Positions 1 to 12,429 of a DNA stretch of 64,000 nt are shown piece after piece. A program made the translations under genes and the position numbers. The notes beneath the pieces are model-generated. The model was given only the letters and a program-made list of their open reading frames with translations, ran no database searches and was not told the origin of the DNA. The DNA is from Ricinus communis (taxonomy: Eukaryota > Streptophyta > Magnoliopsida > Malpighiales > Euphorbiaceae). How positions within the stretch are numbered: the first letter of the stretch is position 1; every line of letters begins with the position of its first letter. The stretch is from positions 8,070,001 through 8,134,000 of the forward strand of contig NC_063263.1 in assembly GCF_019578655.1 (NCBI RefSeq), given 5' to 3'.

Positions 1-673
1 TCACAAAAATGAAATTGATATACGACCTCTTGAGTATTAGCCGTAGGGATTTGGATAATCCCAAACATAATTTTACTAATCGACTCTTTTCAACTAGCAA
101 AACTTTGATATGAAGGATTCCATCCACACTGCTTAGTAAATCCTAAAAACACGCATGTGAAGGGCAAACTAGTACAACCTTCAAGGGAAAAAAAATTGTT
201 TCTTTTGATGGAAAATTGACTAATTCCAATGTAAATAGTTAAAATCAAAGGCAAGAAGTATCAATGACAGAAGCTGAGGTGCCACTTATGGCAGGACGCC
301 ATTCATTACACATATTCAAGGGGATGAGAAATACAAACAAGTAGTTCTCTGCAAGTACTATACTAAAAACTATTTGAGATATTATTGTTGAGCTCAAAAG
401 CAGCAAAAGATTGATATGCAGCATGAATATAATCCAAGAAACATAACTTGCTAATGCGATGTAGTCTTTTCTGTCGCTTAACAGCCCATCTAAAAACACA
501 ATTACTCTTTCCCATTATGCTAGGACATGATTTGCAAAGTAACAGAGAACTTATTAGCATTTTAAAATATGAAATGCAAGAACTAGCATATGGTCATTGA
601 CGAATTAGTAATAAACGTATATCATGCATGATCATTAAAAAAAGCAGAATGAGACAGCTGCAAGAAAACCAAC
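1..673 (-). other. Intron 1 of the anoctamin-like gene
   Basis: This is AT-rich non-coding sequence running from the exon 1 donor at 673 to the window edge. I could not find the second exon here. The short open frames in it have no recognisable domain. Confidence 0.55.
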
Positions 674-859
674 CTTAATAAACTCATCTGTTAGGCCAAG
701 AGCTCTATCAACTATAAACCCCACTTTCTTCAATTCCTTTACAAGAACCTCAACGCAGTCACAATGCTCATCTTCTTTTCTCGCATCCCTCCTTGGAACC
801 ACCACGCACATCTCAAAAGCAATTTTGTCTTCTCCATGATCATTCATTTCCAATCTCAT
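674..859 (-). CDS. Anoctamin-like (TMEM16) protein, first coding exon only
   Basis: This is exon 1 of a plant anoctamin-like membrane protein, a TMEM16-family ion channel or lipid scramblase homologue related to Arabidopsis At1g73020. The 62 codons run from ATG at 859 and include EMCVVVPRRD, CDCVEVLVKELKKVGF and LGLTDEFIK, the cytoplasmic N-terminal region of the plant family. A second in-frame ATG at 847 (MNDHGED) fits the usual family start about equally well. The exon closes in phase 0 at an AAG|GTTGGT donor at 674/673. No transmembrane segments are encoded here; they would lie in exons beyond the left edge. The gene is therefore cut by the window, not necessarily broken. Its downstream neighbour on the same strand order is CHMP1, as in Arabidopsis. 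Family assignment rests on the N-terminal similarity alone. Confidence 0.72.
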
Positions 860-3006
860 TCACTTCTTTGCACCAAAAATTAAGAGGACAATAAAGAAAA
901 GCAATTACTTTACAAGTTCAAAGGATCAAAAGAATCTCCAATCAATCAGATAGACAATTCATTGCTAAAACGGCTAAAAGACCATGACGAGCCTCAATCT
1001 TTGTCATCGAATAAGGCTCGTAAAAGCAAAAGATGTCACCTTTTAACACAAAAGGCAAATGGGTTGCTCTGTTCACAATCAAACAAAACAGATACAGCAA
1101 AAATAGATCAGAAATTCTATTGAATTGGCTCAAACACAAAAATGGGTGGTTTTCTATTTTATTTTTCCTCTTCAGCTCAAACTAAAAAACAAGAAAGAGA
1201 TAAATTTCCACCAGAACAACAATGACAAAGTGGGTTTGTGACAAGATAAACTCATATAGAGAGAACAGGTGTCTGAGAAATCGGGTCTAGAGGAAGAGCT
1301 TGTTGTCATGGAGAGGAAGGAGAGAGACACGTGGAATTGAGAAGTTGATAGCGGTTTCTTTGGTTTTTGCTCATGTTTAGCCGTTTTGGTGTGAAATACA
1401 CTTGTCATCATTTGGTGAGTCTTTCTATGCAACCTTGGTATTAGTACCAAAAAAATAAATAAAAAAAAAAAGAACATGTTGTTAGTAGTGGAGGATATGA
1501 TAGTGAAATGTTGCAGCCATTATTCTTTTGCACTATGCAGCACAGCTCCTTCCTCGATAACATTAAACAACAGGACGACATAAAGAATATATGGTTCTAT
1601 TTTATAAATTTGCATTTATGCCTTCAATCTTCTTCTGCAGCACCCATAGATATAAAGCTTTTACTACTTGCAAAAATTCTGCATGCACATGCAATTGGAT
1701 GAGTCTGCCCCTGTAGTTAAAAGTAGACAGAACAAGCAGCTTTTGATTGAGAAAAGAGTGAAGCTGAAGCAAACAAAATGGGTTATCAGAATCAATTTCG
1801 TTGAATTCAGACAAATTTGGTTTTATATTCAGCTTATGGAAACTCAACCTTCATGTCCCTCAAATATTATACCAAACAACGGAGTACTGGGAATGAGAAC
1901 AAGACGACATATGCCAATTCCTTCTAATCTTTATTCTAAAACGAAACTTCCGAGTAATTAATTATCAGGAGAATCAAGCATTCTTTATGGAAACAGGACA
2001 ACCACAAATTACTCTCCTGGGTTCATCTAAGAATATGGTTTAATCAAACTACTGAATAATAATGAAAGCAAGATGGACCGCTATAATTCAGCTGCAAATT
2101 AAATTTCTGATTCTCTAAATTGGTTCCAGCTTTGGCATGAAGTGAATCACCGAAATGAACAAAAGAATGTTTGACCATATAAACCAGAATTCAAGATAAT
2201 GGCAAAGGCGATAGTGAAGGCATCCGTATTCAAATCTTCGCATACATCGCTAAGAAAATAGCAATAGGAGATTCTGATATGACTAGAGCGAGGCAAACTA
2301 CAAAACAAGAACAGAGCCATAAACAAGGCTGGGCACAGATAACCAGAACGGGTATCCCATGTAAAGACATCATTGAGCACGATGACGGACCATTAAATTA
2401 GATGACACAGCTACAGTTCTGATGAAGATTTGGATAACGCCAACAGGATACAGTTGAATAAACAGAATTTATTGGAGGTCCATCATCCCAAATTCATATC
2501 AGAATAAAATTATCATCTCTGGTTGATTTGGATGGAATCATAATGCAAAATGTGAGCATCAATGACGGTTAAGGATGGTAATAGAAGTCAAAACAACCAG
2601 CATTCCAAGTGCATTCAATAACTAACATCGGCATGAGTCAGGACTCAGGATCCTATGTTGCATGCAAAGAAAACCCAAGCCAAGATGAATACATATAAAC
2701 TAGTCAAATCAACAATATAGGAGTAAGTTATAACAATATATTCATAATCCAGGGATGCATTATATCAAACCGGCACATACTCTCATAGTACTACCAGTGC
2801 GCCCTCTTGCCCTAGAAAGATAATAACTGATATAAGCAATTCATTACTCAATTAAGCATTACCATCCATAACCAACAAGCGGAGTCAGCATAACTTTAAT
2901 AACAATTTTTCCAAATTTACAAATCAAGTTCTGGGCATGAAACACATCCCATGTAGATAAAATCGTATCCCGCAGACATAAGACCAGCTCCTGTTATATA
3001 CTTTAT
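860..3006. other. Spacer: anoctamin 5' flank and CHMP1 3' flank
   Basis: This 2.1-kb stretch lies between the anoctamin start and the CHMP1 stop. The left part (about 860-1480) should hold the anoctamin 5'UTR and promoter and is pyrimidine-rich on the minus strand. The right part should contain the CHMP1 3'UTR. I see no convincing coding exon, RNA gene or mobile element in it. Confidence 0.5.
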
Positions 3007-4359
3007 TTACCCCCTGGCCTTTAGCTCTGCAAGACGCCTCGACAGATCATCCTCATCAACCTTCTCCTGCGACTTGGTTGCAACTGCATGAGCAGCAGGC
3101 TGTGGGAGTCCCACAGAGACCTCCAATCCATAGTCATCAGCTACTTGTTGCATCAAGCTATTGACCTCACCCTCAGGTGTGGATAATGAGGTGGATCCAG
3201 CCATTGCATTCTCCATAAACTCTGCCTGGACCTCCATGTTTACAAACTGCTTCTCAAATTGATCCATTGTCTCTGACATCTTCTGTAAATTGCCTGCATC
3301 CAACAGATAATTCATTAAGTTAGCAATGCGGCCACTCTTAAACAAGCCTAAACCCTATCATTGCAAACTCAGCACAAAATTATAAAGCAACACTGAGCAA
3401 AACGACAGACACTTTCTTTCTTATGACAGATCCCAAGGGTAAAAAATCAGCACGGCTAGCTGGATCAGGGTTTTCATACAATCACTTTTTCATACTTTAG
3501 AACCATTTACAGTATTCCAAAGAAGAGAATCTCAAAGACCAAAGAAACACCAAACACATAAACCTAAAAGCTAAGCTTCTTTAAACATGCAGGAGTAGCA
3601 CAGATAGTCCTCATTAGGCCATCGAAAACAAATTTATCCTGTCAATTATTATCAAAAGACACAATTCTGGAAAAATTACCATAATTTACTCTAAAAGCAT
3701 TAACGATAACCTAAGAAAGAAGTTTCAAGGACAGAAGAAACACAAACACCTGAGCCAAAGATTTTACGGAAAAAAAAAAGCTCCTCTTCTAATTGCCTAA
3801 ACATGCAACCTATAAGACAGATGATCCCAATCAAGCAACATCCACATAATATAATGCTACAATAACGATAAAAAAAAAAAAAATCGTTTAAAGCTTTGAG
3901 ATTATGAAATTGACATCACTTATTTCTCATAAAACCAACCCAAATCCAAACTTTTTTAAAACTCCAGTCACAAAAATCCCCAAATCAGAAAACCCTAAAA
4001 GCAAAAACTAACAAAACAAAACAAGAAAATTTACCAGTAGCAAGAGTGGACTCGAGAGATTTAACAATAGAAGCCATAGATTTATTAATAGTGGTCATTT
4101 TGGCCTGTGTATCAAGCCTAGCAACAACAGCATCAAGCCTAGAAGCGAGCCTTAAATAATTCATCTGCTCAGTCCTTTTACGAATTGCATTCTCTGCATA
4201 GATCCGTGCTCCATCCATGTTCCCTTTTTCTATCGCCTTTTTCACCTTTAATTTCTCCGATTTCTCTTCTTTCTCGCATTTTCTCGCTTGTCTTTGCAGT
4301 GATTTCGCTGTGAACTTCAAATCCATGATTTGATTTAGCAATTTCTCTGTGTTACCCAT
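3007..4359 (-). CDS. CHMP1: ESCRT-III related protein CHMP1 (VPS46/DID2)
   Basis: This encodes the charged multivesicular body protein CHMP1, an ESCRT-III accessory subunit. It recruits the VPS4 ATPase and is needed for sorting membrane proteins into multivesicular bodies. The two exons are 4359-4035 (325 nt) and 3293-3007 (287 nt). The intron joins ACT G|GT to CAG|GC and keeps the frame, giving 203 aa, the normal plant CHMP1 length. The basic N-terminal helix ([19 protein letters not shown]), helix-rich core ([19 protein letters not shown]) and acidic C-terminus are all present. The protein ends in a MIT-interacting motif, [16 protein letters not shown] chose the ATG at 4359 over the ORF-extending one at 4383 because MGNTEK is the conserved start. 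The gene looks intact. A telo-box-like TAGGGTTTT lies about 40 bp upstream. Confidence 0.96.
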
Positions 4360-4383
4360 GGCTGTGTGAGATCGATCAAACAA

Positions 4384-5708
4384 ACAAATTACGGGTTCTA
4401 GGGTTTTTCTGTTTGGGAAATTTAAATTGTCTGTTGACTGACTCGTGAGTGTTTTAAATGGATGATTGTGAGTAATTTACGAATGTGCCCTTGGAGAATT
4501 TGCGTGTTAGCGCGTCTCTGACTCTGTATTTAGCGCGTGCCTGGTACTTAATTAAATACGAAACTTATCAGAAGCAATTTTTCTCTTTTGTTTATTTTCA
4601 ATGTTTTTCTATCAACAAATCAAAATCTGATTTTTCACTTTTTTTTTTTTCTATTTACTTTCGAAGCGAGATTTTATGTTATATATACCCCAGACTTTGA
4701 GACCTTTCGCAATTTTACTTAAAAACTTTTTATACTTACAATTTTATCCTAATTTGATAATATTATTGAAATTCTGTCTCCAGCTGTGAAATATCACACT
4801 ATGTACTTTTTTTAAAAATAAAACTTATTTAGTTAGCTTTACTGAAATGGACATTTTATATGCACGAAATAAATCTAAACTCTTACTATCTTTTGCAATC
4901 TTGTTTTATAGTTAAAAGAAAAGATTAATTTGCAAGAATCCCATATAGAATTATAGAACTTATTAAAACATAATAGAAACAAAATTATTAAGTTAAGATA
5001 GTATAATAAAATTTTAATCAAAATTGTCAAAAATATGGAAGAAAATTGAATTATTTTAATCATTAGGCCGAAAAAGAATATTATAATGACTAGTTTGAAG
5101 TCGAGTTGATTTTCTTGCTTTGGATATTTGTAATTTTGTACCATCATATATTGGAGATTATAAATTTTGGCATTTTCCAGAAAATTACATTCTTTTGTAA
5201 TCAAATTTGTAATTATAGCTGATTTCAAATATTTATATGCAATTTGCACTTACATGGTAATTTTTAAATTGATTTTTTCTTTAGTTATTGCTAAACTTAA
5301 AAGATTATAGGTCGAAATTTAAGTAAAATTAACATGTGAAATACTTGTATAGGATATCATCATAATTCATGATTTTTAAAAGTGCAAACATGGTAGAATT
5401 GTTTGTTTGTTTGTTTGATCATATTCATGTCGATTATTATTTATACTGCAACTTGTTTATGGGAGAGTACTAGAGCTGAAACTTCTTTTGATGATAAATT
5501 TTGGCGACTAACTCACTTTTCTGTTTAAGAAAAAGAACTTTTGATCCTGATGCCCAATTAATAATAGCAACGAGATGATAGTAATTTAAAATAATGATTT
5601 ATGCATCGACAGATTTAACTTGGCTATGCTGTCCTAGTTGCTACAGTTTTCCATGGCAGTAACTTGGTGTTGGGCAGCAACCAGGTTAAGAGTGTTTGTT
5701 TGGTTGGG
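4384..5708. other. AT-rich spacer upstream of CHMP1
   Basis: The first 150 bp hold the CHMP1 5'UTR and promoter, including TTCTAGGGTTTTT near 4398. The rest is strongly AT-rich with no recognisable domain. The 124-aa open frame at 4875-5249 is low-complexity and looks like chance. Confidence 0.5.
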
Positions 5709-6285
5709 TGGTCTCCTCCAAAGGCGGGCTGGGTTACTCTTAATTCTGATGGGGCGAGTAAGGTTATGACAGAAATGCAAATGGAGACTGGCTAGGTGTG
5801 TAATGCTCTGGAAGCAGAGCTTTGGGCGGTTATTAAAGGGCCAAAGCTGGCGTGGGATAAGGAGTATCGCAGAGAGAATTTGGCGGTGGACTCTTTATTA
5901 GTAGCTGAATGGCTAGCTAAAGATAGTGAGGTGTGTGATGAGTTCCATTCGAACCTTGTCTTCATCTGTCGCCGTTTGTTAAATCAAGCATGGCATGTTA
6001 ATGTAAAGCATGTGTACAGGGAATGCGACATGGCTGCTGCCGATTTTTTAGCTAATCTGACTATGAATCAGGCGACAGGTGTGGTTTTGTGGTGTGCTCC
6101 CCCTGCTGGTATTGAGCCTTTTCTGCAGATGGATGCTGCTAGTGTGCGCTGGTCTCTTAGGATTGCTGTGAGGACTGAGACCGCTGTCAGCTAGTTTTGG
6201 GTGTGTCTTCGGTTCTGTTTTTGGTTTTGTTTTGTTTGGTGTTTCCTGTTCCTGGGTATCCCCCTTCCTCGGTATCAATAAAACT
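5709..6285 (+). pseudogene. LINE-type RNase H domain fossil (3' end of a retrotransposon)
   Basis: This is a remnant of the RNase H-like domain (RVT_3 type) at the 3' end of plant non-LTR retrotransposon polyproteins. The frame opens with WSPPKAGWVTLNSDGASK (5709 onward) and meets a TAG at 5793-5795. It then continues with CNALEAELWAVIKGPKLAWD, the DSLLVAEWL catalytic-region motif and the C-terminal HVYRECDMAAADFLANL, ending at 6194. The glycine-rich middle of the domain is missing between the two parts. A TCGGTATCAATAAA polyadenylation-like sequence at about 6270-6283 is typical of plant LINE 3' ends. The upstream endonuclease and RT regions are absent, so this is a 5'-truncated, dead copy between two cellular genes. 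No target-site duplication was identified. Confidence 0.8.
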
Positions 6286-6596
6286 TGGCTAAACATGGAC
6301 ATCTCAATTCGAATAAGAATTCAATCCAATGAAGGTAATATTATTAATATCTTATACAATTAATAAAATTGAAGTTCATAGCTCTATAATTTTGGTGATG
6401 GTAAGTTTTGTTAACATCATATCTTAATGAAGGTAATATTGGCTGTTATTCATTAAACTAACACTCTCAACCCAATACTTAAGAAAGAAGGGGAAGAAAG
6501 AGAAAAGAAATAGACGACTTTAGCAAGTATGCCAGATAAATTTGACATAGTAAAGCATCAAAGCTTATGCATTCCATGTCCTTCTGAACATTAATA
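6286..6596. other. Short spacer between the LINE fossil and the lectin 3' end
   Basis: This 311-bp AT-rich spacer should contain the lectin 3'UTR on the minus strand. Nothing else was recognised. Confidence 0.4.
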
Positions 6597-7588
6597 CTAA
6601 TAATCAGGCTTTTCAGTGTCCTTTTTGGAGGCAGGAGATCTAGCAACTGAACTTGTAAGCCTCTGAATTCCTTTCTGAAACTTTTTCAGAAGCTTGGTTG
6701 ATTGAGAAGGAGATAAACGAAACCCAATAGCATCAAGGTACCACCCACTTCTTCCCGTAAAACCAACAACGCGACGTCCATCCATTGAAAGTGTAAATGG
6801 TGTTCCTTCTTCTATTCCAAACGGTCCGAATGTTCTTCGGTTGCTTTTAAATGTTATCGACCGAATTACAGGACTTCCTCCATAAACTACAGGGCAATAG
6901 TTCCCACTAGCACTCACTAAGTACTCCTCTGGATATTGCAACTTTATCTGGAAATAGAACAGAAAATAAATCTTAACTTGTTCTTGTCAGAAGATGCGCA
7001 CTTTCTCTACAGAAATTACACTCCAGAATGTAAGTGAAGTATATCTAATAGCCGAATCAGATCTTAGTTTAAGGTGGTTGTTGAGAATGGAGCTAACCTC
7101 AGTTCTTTTAGTGCCTCCTACTCCTCCATGTTTTTCTGTAGCGACAGCCTTACCATTCTTGTCATACACAACCTTGATGGAATCGATGCAATGGTCGTAA
7201 ACAATGGTGATTTCTCTCACTCCATTGAAGACACCGTCATCCCAAGTACTCCCTCCATTTCCTCCCCATGGTCCTACTAGTAGGCTCTTCTTTTTCCCAC
7301 TTGATTGATCCCTGCCACCTTCCTTGCTATTTTCCTGGAAAGATAGTTGGCACAAATTAGCATGCTCAAAGCCTTTCTAGAAAAATAACAAAATAAATGT
7401 AATAAAGCAAGACTTGGAATGATTCTTGTTGTTTAAATTGTATTAAAGAAACTTGGGTGTTCTTCAGAATTTGTTCAAGATCATGCATGTATTCACTAGT
7501 CATAACCTACCTATAATATAAACAAAGATCCTAGGTCAAAAAGGACATAATACGAGAGAAGCGGACAGAGAGTTTTGACTTCGTACCA
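6597..7588 (-). CDS. Jacalin-related lectin, single-domain
   Basis: This encodes a mannose/glucose-type jacalin-related lectin, probably cytosolic or nuclear because no signal peptide is visible. The exons are 7334-7098 and 6947-6597, joined in phase 0 (ACT GAG|ATA AAG). The jacalin fold is complete: GPWGGNGGSTWDDGVFNGV at the N-terminus, KLQYPEEYLVSASGNYC and SITFKSNRRTFGPFG in the middle. The carbohydrate-loop motif GWYLD (G-x-x-x-D) is close to the C-terminus. The start is probably the ATG at 7588-7586, followed directly by a GTACG donor, so exon 1 would contribute only Met; the predicted product is then 196 aa. The position beside CHMP1 matches Arabidopsis At1g73040. The family is certain; the one-codon first exon is an inference from splice sites. 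Confidence 0.88.
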
Positions 7589-8256
7589 TGAAGAGGAGTG
7601 ATACAAGCTAATATATTGAAAACAAAGATGCTGAGTGGAAATGTGCGTGGAAGCAGAAGACTTAGCTATGCTAATATAAAGAAACTAGTGGGAATCCCTC
7701 AAGGAGCATCAGATTCTGCATCAGGCGATAAAGAAGTAGGAATTTTGTTTCTGCTTTTAATCACATAGTAAACCAACAAAAGAATTCTCTATAGCTTTTC
7801 ACAAGATAAGGCAAGATAGCTGCTTTTATCACGTAGCCAGATAGCTTCACAAATACGCTTGCGATGATGACTTGCTGTCCAGTTGTTGATTCATCATTAG
7901 GTAATCTTGGCGCCAAAAAAGCAAGGACAAATTATGTGGAAGAATAACTTCTTGGCATCAAAATTCTATATTTTCTACTAGACTCGGATTCTTTAATTTA
8001 ATATAGACGAATTTACATCATATAAAGCTGGCCATATGAATTTAAAGCTTCACAAAAAAGTAACTACAGAGAAAAGGCAATTCTCTAAAATATGTAAATG
8101 AGTGGTGGATGTTTCTGAAAGTAGATTGCAATTTATGCTCAACAATCTGCATACATTAAAAACTAGAAAATAGTAACCCATAAGGTTTGAGGTCCCAAAA
8201 TATGTACACATTAAATAAAGTCAATTTTTAAATTCAACATAACCAACACACATTGC
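7589..8256. other. Lectin promoter region and F-box gene 3' flank
   Basis: This 0.67-kb stretch lies between the lectin start and the F-box stop. It should contain the lectin 5'UTR and promoter and the F-box gene 3'UTR, both on the minus strand. No recognisable repeat or RNA was seen. Confidence 0.4.
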
Positions 8257-10275
8257 CTATCGCTGCTTCCAGGTTAATCTAAAGCAAGTCATCTTGTTAA
8301 CTAAATGTGCAGAAGACTTCAGCCAATCAATCCAGTTAGATTTCTTTTCAGTATCACCCAGGTTCTCAGTGGTAACATCCATCAAAAAATGACGCCAGCA
8401 TTTGTTGTTCAAAGTGTTGTAATTGCAGCAGCTTGCTGCCTGTCTTCTATCCGCCAACTTCATATGTGCTTGCTGCAGTTCAAGTATAACAGCAGATAAA
8501 ACAGATAAGTTAGCAAAAATATGTTCTTCCATCACAGGTACAGATCAAATCATAATATTAATGCATACAGATCATCCGCAATGAACTGATACCTCAGGGA
8601 AATCACTGATGGTAGATGATACTATTGATAGGGTCTCTGGATGCCATGTCCGCAGCAAACTATCTAATATGACTTCCAAGCTGGTTGATGGTTTGATAAT
8701 CTCAAGCTTGACATCAAAGATTTCAGGCACTAAAATTTCTCTCAGATCTTCATGAATAATGACATCCTTAATAGAACATGGCAGGCAAGGTAAAAATGAA
8801 AGATACCGAAATGTCAACTACAAAAACAATTTATTAACTGAGAAAATAAAAGGACAGAAAAAGGAAGATACCTTGTTCGAGCGAATAACCAATTTCAAGC
8901 TCTTAGAGCAATCAAACCTATGGAGAAAATTCTGCAACTCATAAAACAAGAGCTGGCCACCATTATCCGGCTGCAATCTAGAAGACTCAAAATAAAGCTT
9001 TGCCTCCTTTAAACTAAAAGGGTTCAAAGAAGAAAATGGCATCTTCTGACCCCTATATTCAAAAGAAAGAAGATTAGGAGTATCGATATCAGCCTCTGTT
9101 AACTCTCTGCATTCCATTAAGGCTAGTTTCTTAAGCCAACGACCTGATATTGTAATATGCCTTAAGGCATTACATTTACTCAAGATCAGTTGCTCAATGA
9201 GAGAAAAATTAGAAAGCAGATTTTGAAACCAATCATCACTCATGTTGGCATCCTCCAAAGTCAAACTTTTCAAATCTTTACACATTGCCAAGTTGATTTT
9301 GCAGCGAGTAGATTTCTTCCCATGGTACCAGAATGTTTGAAGATTTGGTGACAGCACTTCAACATTCTTCAATCCATGGCAAAAATGTATATCAACTCTA
9401 TAGAGTTTATTACTTGACAGCAGTAAAGTTTTCAGTCCAGTGCAATAAATGAGTCTCAAATCATCAATTAAAGGGCAACTAAGCATCAGATTTTGAATCA
9501 TCTGTCCATCAACACGAAGTTTGGCAAAACAGAGTTTTTGCAAATTGGAAAGCTTAATGTCAATACAAGTTCTCAACTTGCAGCCAGAAATCCTTAATGC
9601 TGTTATGGTACTGGCAGCAAAGACAGTTTGAGGCAAATTATAACATCTATCTTTCTTGCTTGGAATATAGAGATCCAAATCTTTGATGTTGTTTGTAGTT
9701 GCAAAACCTATCCACTGGTCCACATGAGCAGACAATTCTACATTATAGGAGGTTAAATGAAGCTTGAATTTCTGTATGCCAGAATCTTGCTCAATGTGAG
9801 TCCGCAGTGTGTTCTCAACAAAAGCCCTAAACATCTCATTCTTCTTGTTGATTTCTACCTCTTTCCTCTTTTTACTCTTGCTAGAGAGTCGGCGCACTTT
9901 TTTCTCTTGCTTTTGGAACTTGCGTTGATCAAAATCCAAGATCAAGTAAGAAGCCCATATGGCCCTCCACCTCTTAGACAAAATACTAGTTCGAGCCGCA
10001 TCTTTCTTGCACCGTAGGAGAGATAGGATATGATGGATAACATGGTTAGGCAATTGCGAGATCAAGTCGATGGAATCAGATCTTCGGTCCATAGCCTTCA
10101 GTTCTCTTCTACTTTTCTTTGTCTTATGACCAGCACTTTGATCAATCTGGTTGGAAACTATATTCTTCTGCTCTCTATGGAGATTGGGTGCTTGGCAGGT
10201 GCAATCAATGTTGTCAGTTGTCTTGTCAGTATTGAAGACTTTCTTCTCATTCCCACTAAAAGATTGTTTTCTCAT
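8257..10275 (-). CDS. F-box/LRR protein of the plant FBD class
   Basis: This is a substrate receptor of SCF ubiquitin ligases, by family. The three coding exons are 10275-8872, 8817-8593 and 8472-8257, all with phase-0 GT-AG junctions, giving 614 aa. The F-box lies at about residues 65-110 (ISQLPNHVIHHILSLL, then ILSKRWRAIWAS). It is followed by a lysine-rich stretch and imperfect leucine-rich repeats (LRISGCKLRTCIDIKLSNL, LILSKCNALRHITISG, LTEADIDTPNLLSFEYRG). Exon 2 carries the FBD-like segment ending in TWHPETLSIVSS. The ATG at 10275 is the first in the exon; the ATG at 10092 (MDRRSDSIDL) would give a shorter protein starting just before the F-box and is a real alternative. The substrate is unknown. 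Two broken relatives lie at 41.1-41.9 kb and 49.2-49.6 kb. Confidence 0.85.
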
Positions 10276-11004
10276 TTTGCACAAAGACTCTTCCCAACTC
10301 CTTATTTTATCTACAGGGTAATACACAATCAAAATCCTTCTAACAACGCATCTAAATTGTTTAAAAACAAAACAGTTTTCAACCTATATATAAAAGATGC
10401 AAGAGATGACCAAATGCAACTGAATTAAACAAATATAATGAGAAAATTAGGCAACAAAGACACACAAACAAGAAGTATCCCTACCCATTAACAGGATATA
10501 TATGAGCAATGCAGCAACAAACAAGTAGTATTTGTAAAAACATAACAAGAACCGATCTTTATAGCAGAATTTCACATTCCAATCAAACAAAAAGAAAACT
10601 TTTGTTTCATAAACACTAGACAGCATAACCAATTATGTTCTGAAAAATTCCCGAACTTCACTTTGATTGTAAATTCAAAAAAAGTCGGGAACTTTATACT
10701 TGAATTGCTTCTCGATCACAGAAAATAAGAAACCTAATTCAAACCATACCCTGCTTATTTCAAAACAGCAAACAAAACAAACCTTTTAACGTCTAAAATC
10801 GGAACACATTTTCAAGATGAACATCAAGAATAGGCAACAAGTAAATCTTTAAAAAGAAATGTAACAAACACCATCAGAAACTGACACATTAACCTCATCA
10901 AGAACAAGATAATACCAATGACATGAAAAATTAACCTGAGACGGTTGCCTATCGAGAATCTTGGAGAACAAGATGGCCGGAGAGAGAAAGGGAGAGGGGT
11001 CCAT
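10276..11004 (-). other. F-box gene 5' leader with a probable intron and upstream ORF
   Basis: On the minus strand an exon-like segment ends at a CTCAG|GTTAAT donor at 10936/10935. A matching acceptor, CCCTGTAG, lies shortly upstream of the main exon. The leader segment contains an ATG at 11004 with 23 open codons up to the donor (begins MDPSPFLSPAILF). After splicing that frame meets a stop at once, so it reads as an upstream ORF or an alternative N-terminus that does not join the main frame. Confidence 0.45.
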
Positions 11005-12429
11005 GATGAGGCGTTTTTACAGTGAAGAGTTGTTAATACTGCTATTTGAAGAACAGTTTGAGCCCAAAATTCTTTTGGGTCCTTTAGTATTGCGCTATTA
11101 AATTGGTCCCATAAGAGCCCTGGGCATCCACTTTCCTTCTCTCAGGTTTAGGGCCTCTGTTTGGTTGAGCCACTGTGATCAAATAATTGACTGAAAAATA
11201 TATTATAAAACTATTTATGAGAATATTTGAATTATTATTTTCAAACAATATATTATATTTTATTAATTGAAAATAATTTTAATTTTTTTTATTATGAACA
11301 TATAATATTAATATGAGATGAGCTTTTTTATTATAAATATAATATTTAGATGAGTCTCTTAAATAAAATATTATTTCTTCTTTATATGAATGAGTTTTTT
11401 AAAATATTCATAATAATTTATAATATCTAACTGCTCTTTTATTTATTAATTTAAATTACAATATTAATTTGCGGTAGGAAATATATTCGTCCTCATTATA
11501 AAAGTAGCGGTAGGAATATATGTGCACCCATGACTCTACATTCCACTGTTATTTTCCCAAATAAATACAATACTCACTATGTTTCACTTTTCATGGCAAG
11601 ATAGGTGTTCATAATTCCTCAAAAATTATATTTAAAATATTTCCAAAAAATTATATTAAAATAATATTATATCTATATTAAAAATATAATCAATACACCC
11701 ATCAGTTTTTTAAAATAAAAATTGAAAACCATTAATTTTTTTTTAAAAATTAAATCAAATCAATCAATCAATTTTTAATTCAATTTCGAATGTTTCGATC
11801 GGGTTGGATTTATTAGGTACATTTCTCGTCCGGACACTATAGATGACAACTGACAACTCAATGTTTTGTCTCATTGTTATATTTTAAAGTGTATCTAATG
11901 GCAGTTCATTGTATTTGAACACAACTGAAATATATTGTCCTACAATAATTTATACTAAATAAACATATAAATATTCGTGTAAATAAAATAATAAAAAAAT
12001 TTATAATTAGAAGTTTTAAATAGCATTTTATTAGAATTAGAATTAAATAAAATTAATATAAAATAATATATAAAAATAAAAATAATTTAATTTCAATTTT
12101 AGAAATTTAATTTTAAAAATAAATATTTAAATAATAAATAATATTTTATCAATTGAATGCACAATTCATCATTCAAACTTTTAATTTATAAATATAAATT
12201 TCAGATAATAAAAATATTTATTAAAAAAATAAAGATAATTCAAATCAATTTGAAAATCTGAAATTTGAATAAATTAAAGAACAACCTAGCCAGAACAAAA
12301 TAAAACTAAAAAATTATTTGGTCTTCTATTTTTATTTTCATACGGGACATAAAAAAAAAATTCTGATAACAATTAAGATTCGAAAAAAAGATAAATATTG
12401 CTCAACATTATTATCAATTTTTAATTCTA
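11005..12429. other. AT-rich spacer
   Basis: This is very AT-rich spacer between the F-box leader and the Helitron-like block. A phrase GGGCCTCTGTTTGGTTGAGCC at about 11152, split here as GGGCCTCTGTTT and GGTTGAGCC, resembles plant hAT/Harbinger MITE ends. No matching inverted partner was found. No coding sequence was recognised. Confidence 0.4.

Noticed and set aside
4875..5249. 124-codon minus-strand frame
   Set aside because: Low-complexity Ile/Leu/Phe-rich product typical of AT-rich spacer; no homology recognised.
9757..10428. Plus-strand frames of 86 and 132 codons opposite the F-box exon
   Set aside because: They are antisense to the conserved F-box coding sequence and show no domain.
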